This document shows, piece by piece, positions 63,947 through 64,000 of a stretch of 64,000 bases of DNA. Each line of letters starts with the position of its first letter. The first letter of the stretch is position 1. The notes beneath the pieces are model-generated. The model had not been told where the DNA came from, did not search any database, and saw only the letters and a program-made list of their open reading frames with translations. A program made the position numbers and the translations under genes. This stretch comes from Lysobacter prati (GTDB lineage: Bacteria; Pseudomonadota; Gammaproteobacteria; Xanthomonadales; Xanthomonadaceae). Location of the stretch: NCBI RefSeq assembly GCF_009765215.1, contig NZ_VLNV01000006.1:309281-373280 (forward strand), written 5' to 3'.

Positions 63947-64000
63947 GCGTCGTCCGCCGACCCGGGGATTGCTCCGCCCCTTCGTCGGACATCCTGTCCG
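63947..64000. repeat. variable-arm palindromic element, copy D (left half)
   Basis: The left arm 63947-63971 and the start of the conserved core, including the TCGGACA-TCC-TGTCCG hairpin, are present. The window then ends. The arm reads CCGCCGACC in its variable middle, different from copies A-C. The flank GGGCTTGCGTCTGCGGA resembles that of copies A and B. Confidence 0.85.

Overview
The window looks like about 64 kb of chromosome from a high-GC gammaproteobacterium of the Lysobacteraceae (Xanthomonadaceae), most likely a Lysobacter- or Luteimonas-type organism. The inference rests on the very GC-rich codon use, the paired M13 metallopeptidases, a TonB-dependent receptor next to a phytase-like protein, the gene orders mutY-yggX and queA-tgt-yajC-secD-secF, and several dense families of intergenic palindromic repeats. 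No species is assigned.

Positions 1 to about 15,150 are accessory DNA, ending next to a tRNA-Phe gene at 15,297-15,372. The left part (1-5,000) is a decayed mobile-element zone. It holds the tail of a phage-like protein, a tiny membrane protein, a reading frame broken by two amber codons, an excisionase-like gene and a DUF4224 gene that lack their usual integrase, a tyrosine integrase broken by a one-base frameshift, and a small gene between two related hairpins. Next come an esterase of the PHB-depolymerase type and a stress-related block: DUF6766 membrane protein, ferritin-like protein, large catalase, zinc alcohol dehydrogenase, hemerythrin, small unknown genes, a single-domain response regulator and a histidine kinase.

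From 15,373 on the content is core chromosome. mutY, yggX, an AsmA-like gene and ftsY run leftward, and rsmD and coaD run rightward. They are followed by a ferredoxin-ggt pair, an MBL hydrolase-TMEM43 pair, upp, a methyltransferase, the receptor/phytase-like divergent pair, an aminotransferase with a divergent Lrp regulator, and the queA-tgt-yajC-secDF block. Then come suhB and trmJ, a coupled PhnD-like and GGDEF-EAL pair, ExoD, a CNNM/CBS protein, DUF47-Pit phosphate transport, an alkyltransferase-like protein, a rhomboid protease, two M13 peptidases, an amino-acid permease, a secreted nuclease and a trypsin-like protein. Last is the molybdate cluster modE/modABC with a clear ModE operator, followed by a tautomerase.

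The most unusual non-coding signal is a family of roughly 115-bp palindromic elements (39,193-39,308; 39,530-39,641; 54,722-54,837; and a half copy at the right edge). All share a core with two small hairpins. The 24-25 bp outer arms differ in sequence between copies yet stay complementary within each complete copy, as in compensatory evolution of a folded element. No CRISPR array, complete insertion sequence or known defence system was seen.
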